Source: Acidobacteriota bacterium (GTDB lineage: Bacteria; Acidobacteriota; Terriglobia; Acidiferrales; 2-02-FULL-67-57). Taken from it: 34,245 bases of DNA. The notes under the pieces were generated by a model that made no database searches, was not told the DNA's origin, and saw only the letters and a list, made by a program, of their open reading frames with translations. Within the stretch, counting starts at the first letter, position 1; each line of letters starts with the position of its first letter. Positions 33,692 through 34,245 of the stretch are shown here, piece after piece. The stretch lies in the NCBI GenBank assembly GCA_016210855.1, contig JACQTJ010000127.1, forward strand, positions 1-34,245, given 5' to 3'. Made by a program: the position numbers and the translations under genes.

Positions 33692-34245
33692 ATGAATCCG
33701 GTCACTCACTTGCTGGTCGGCTGGATGGTGGCCAACAGTGCGACCCTGAACCGCCGGGAGCGGGCGGCGGTGACGCTGGCGGGCGTCGTGCCCGACATTG
33801 ACGGGTTGGGCGCGCCCCTCGAAGTCCTGACCCGCGACTGGGAGCGTCCGCTCACTTGGTTTTCGCAATACCACCACACTTTGCACAACATCACTTTTGC
33901 GGTGGCGGTGGCGGGAATTAGCTTCCTGGTGGCGACGCGCCGCTGGAAGACAGCGGCGCTGGCCTTCGTGAGCTTCCATCTGCACCTATTGGGCGACCTT
34001 GTCGGCGCCCGCGGGCCGGACGGCCACCAGTGGCCCATCCCCTATTTGTTGCCCTTTTCGCGGGCGTGGGAGTGGGCCTGGCAGGGGCAGTGGGCCTTGA
34101 ACGCCTGGCCGAACTTCGCCATTACGGGCGTTTTAGTGGTTGCGACCTTCTACCTGGCCTGGCGGCGCGGCTTCTCGCCCCTGGAGATTGTCTCCTCCAG
34201 GGCGGACGCCGCTTTTGTGGCGGTGCTGCGGGCTCGGTTCGCCGA
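33692..34245 (+). CDS. YdjM/DUF457-like membrane-bound metal-dependent hydrolase family protein, 3' truncated by window
   Basis: MNPVTHLLVGWMVANSATLNRRERAAVTLAGVVPDIDGLG...FSQYHHTLHNITFAVAV...FHLHLLGDLVGARG; open to the window end. Confidence 0.8.
   Translation, partial: MNPVTHLLVGWMVANSATLNRRERAAVTLAGVVPDIDGLGAPLEVLTRDWERPLTWFSQYHHTLHNITFAVAVAGISFLVATRRWKTAALAFVSFHLHLLGDLVGARGPDGHQWPIPYLLPFSRAWEWAWQGQWALNAWPNFAITGVLVVATFYLAWRRGFSPLEIVSSRADAAFVAVLRARFA

Noticed and set aside
1-34245. CRISPR array, IS element, integrase or prophage
   Set aside because: No regularly spaced repeats and no transposase, integrase or phage structural motifs in the ORF track.

Overview
High-GC bacterial chromosome segment. 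Gene style and content suggest an Acidobacteria-like genome, but that is inference only. I support about 34 protein-coding genes: the accC 3' end, thiE, three APC permeases, a HAMP/SpoIIE-type phosphatase, nnr, tsaE, a FabL-like enoyl-ACP reductase, a MoxR/VWA pair, a YciA-like thioesterase, a PilZ protein, tandem DUF507 genes, an M48 protease, bshB1 plus a glutaredoxin, and several SDRs. There are three tRNAs: tRNA-Sec(UCA), tRNA-Asp(GTC) and tRNA-Val(TAC). Two lower-GC accessory patches carry defence-like genes: an overlapping HNH nuclease/DNA methyltransferase pair, and a DUF4268 nuclease-like gene. The most notable observations are: (1) a 28-bp palindromic element found in frame inside thiE and at the end of an unrelated SDR, with an inverted copy also in thiE; (2) a PilZ gene bracketed by a diverged direct repeat containing the thioesterase 3' end and tRNA-Asp, where the distal tRNA copy is broken and split by a REP-like palindrome; (3) a tRNA-Sec followed 4 nt later by a small basic ORF; (4) an 818-aa coiled-coil protein with a cryptic class III cyclase-like C-terminus; (5) two otherwise intact genes with in-frame stops, one exactly at the catalytic Lys of an SDR. 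No CRISPR array, IS element or prophage was identified. All family calls are from reading sequence motifs; no database search was run.
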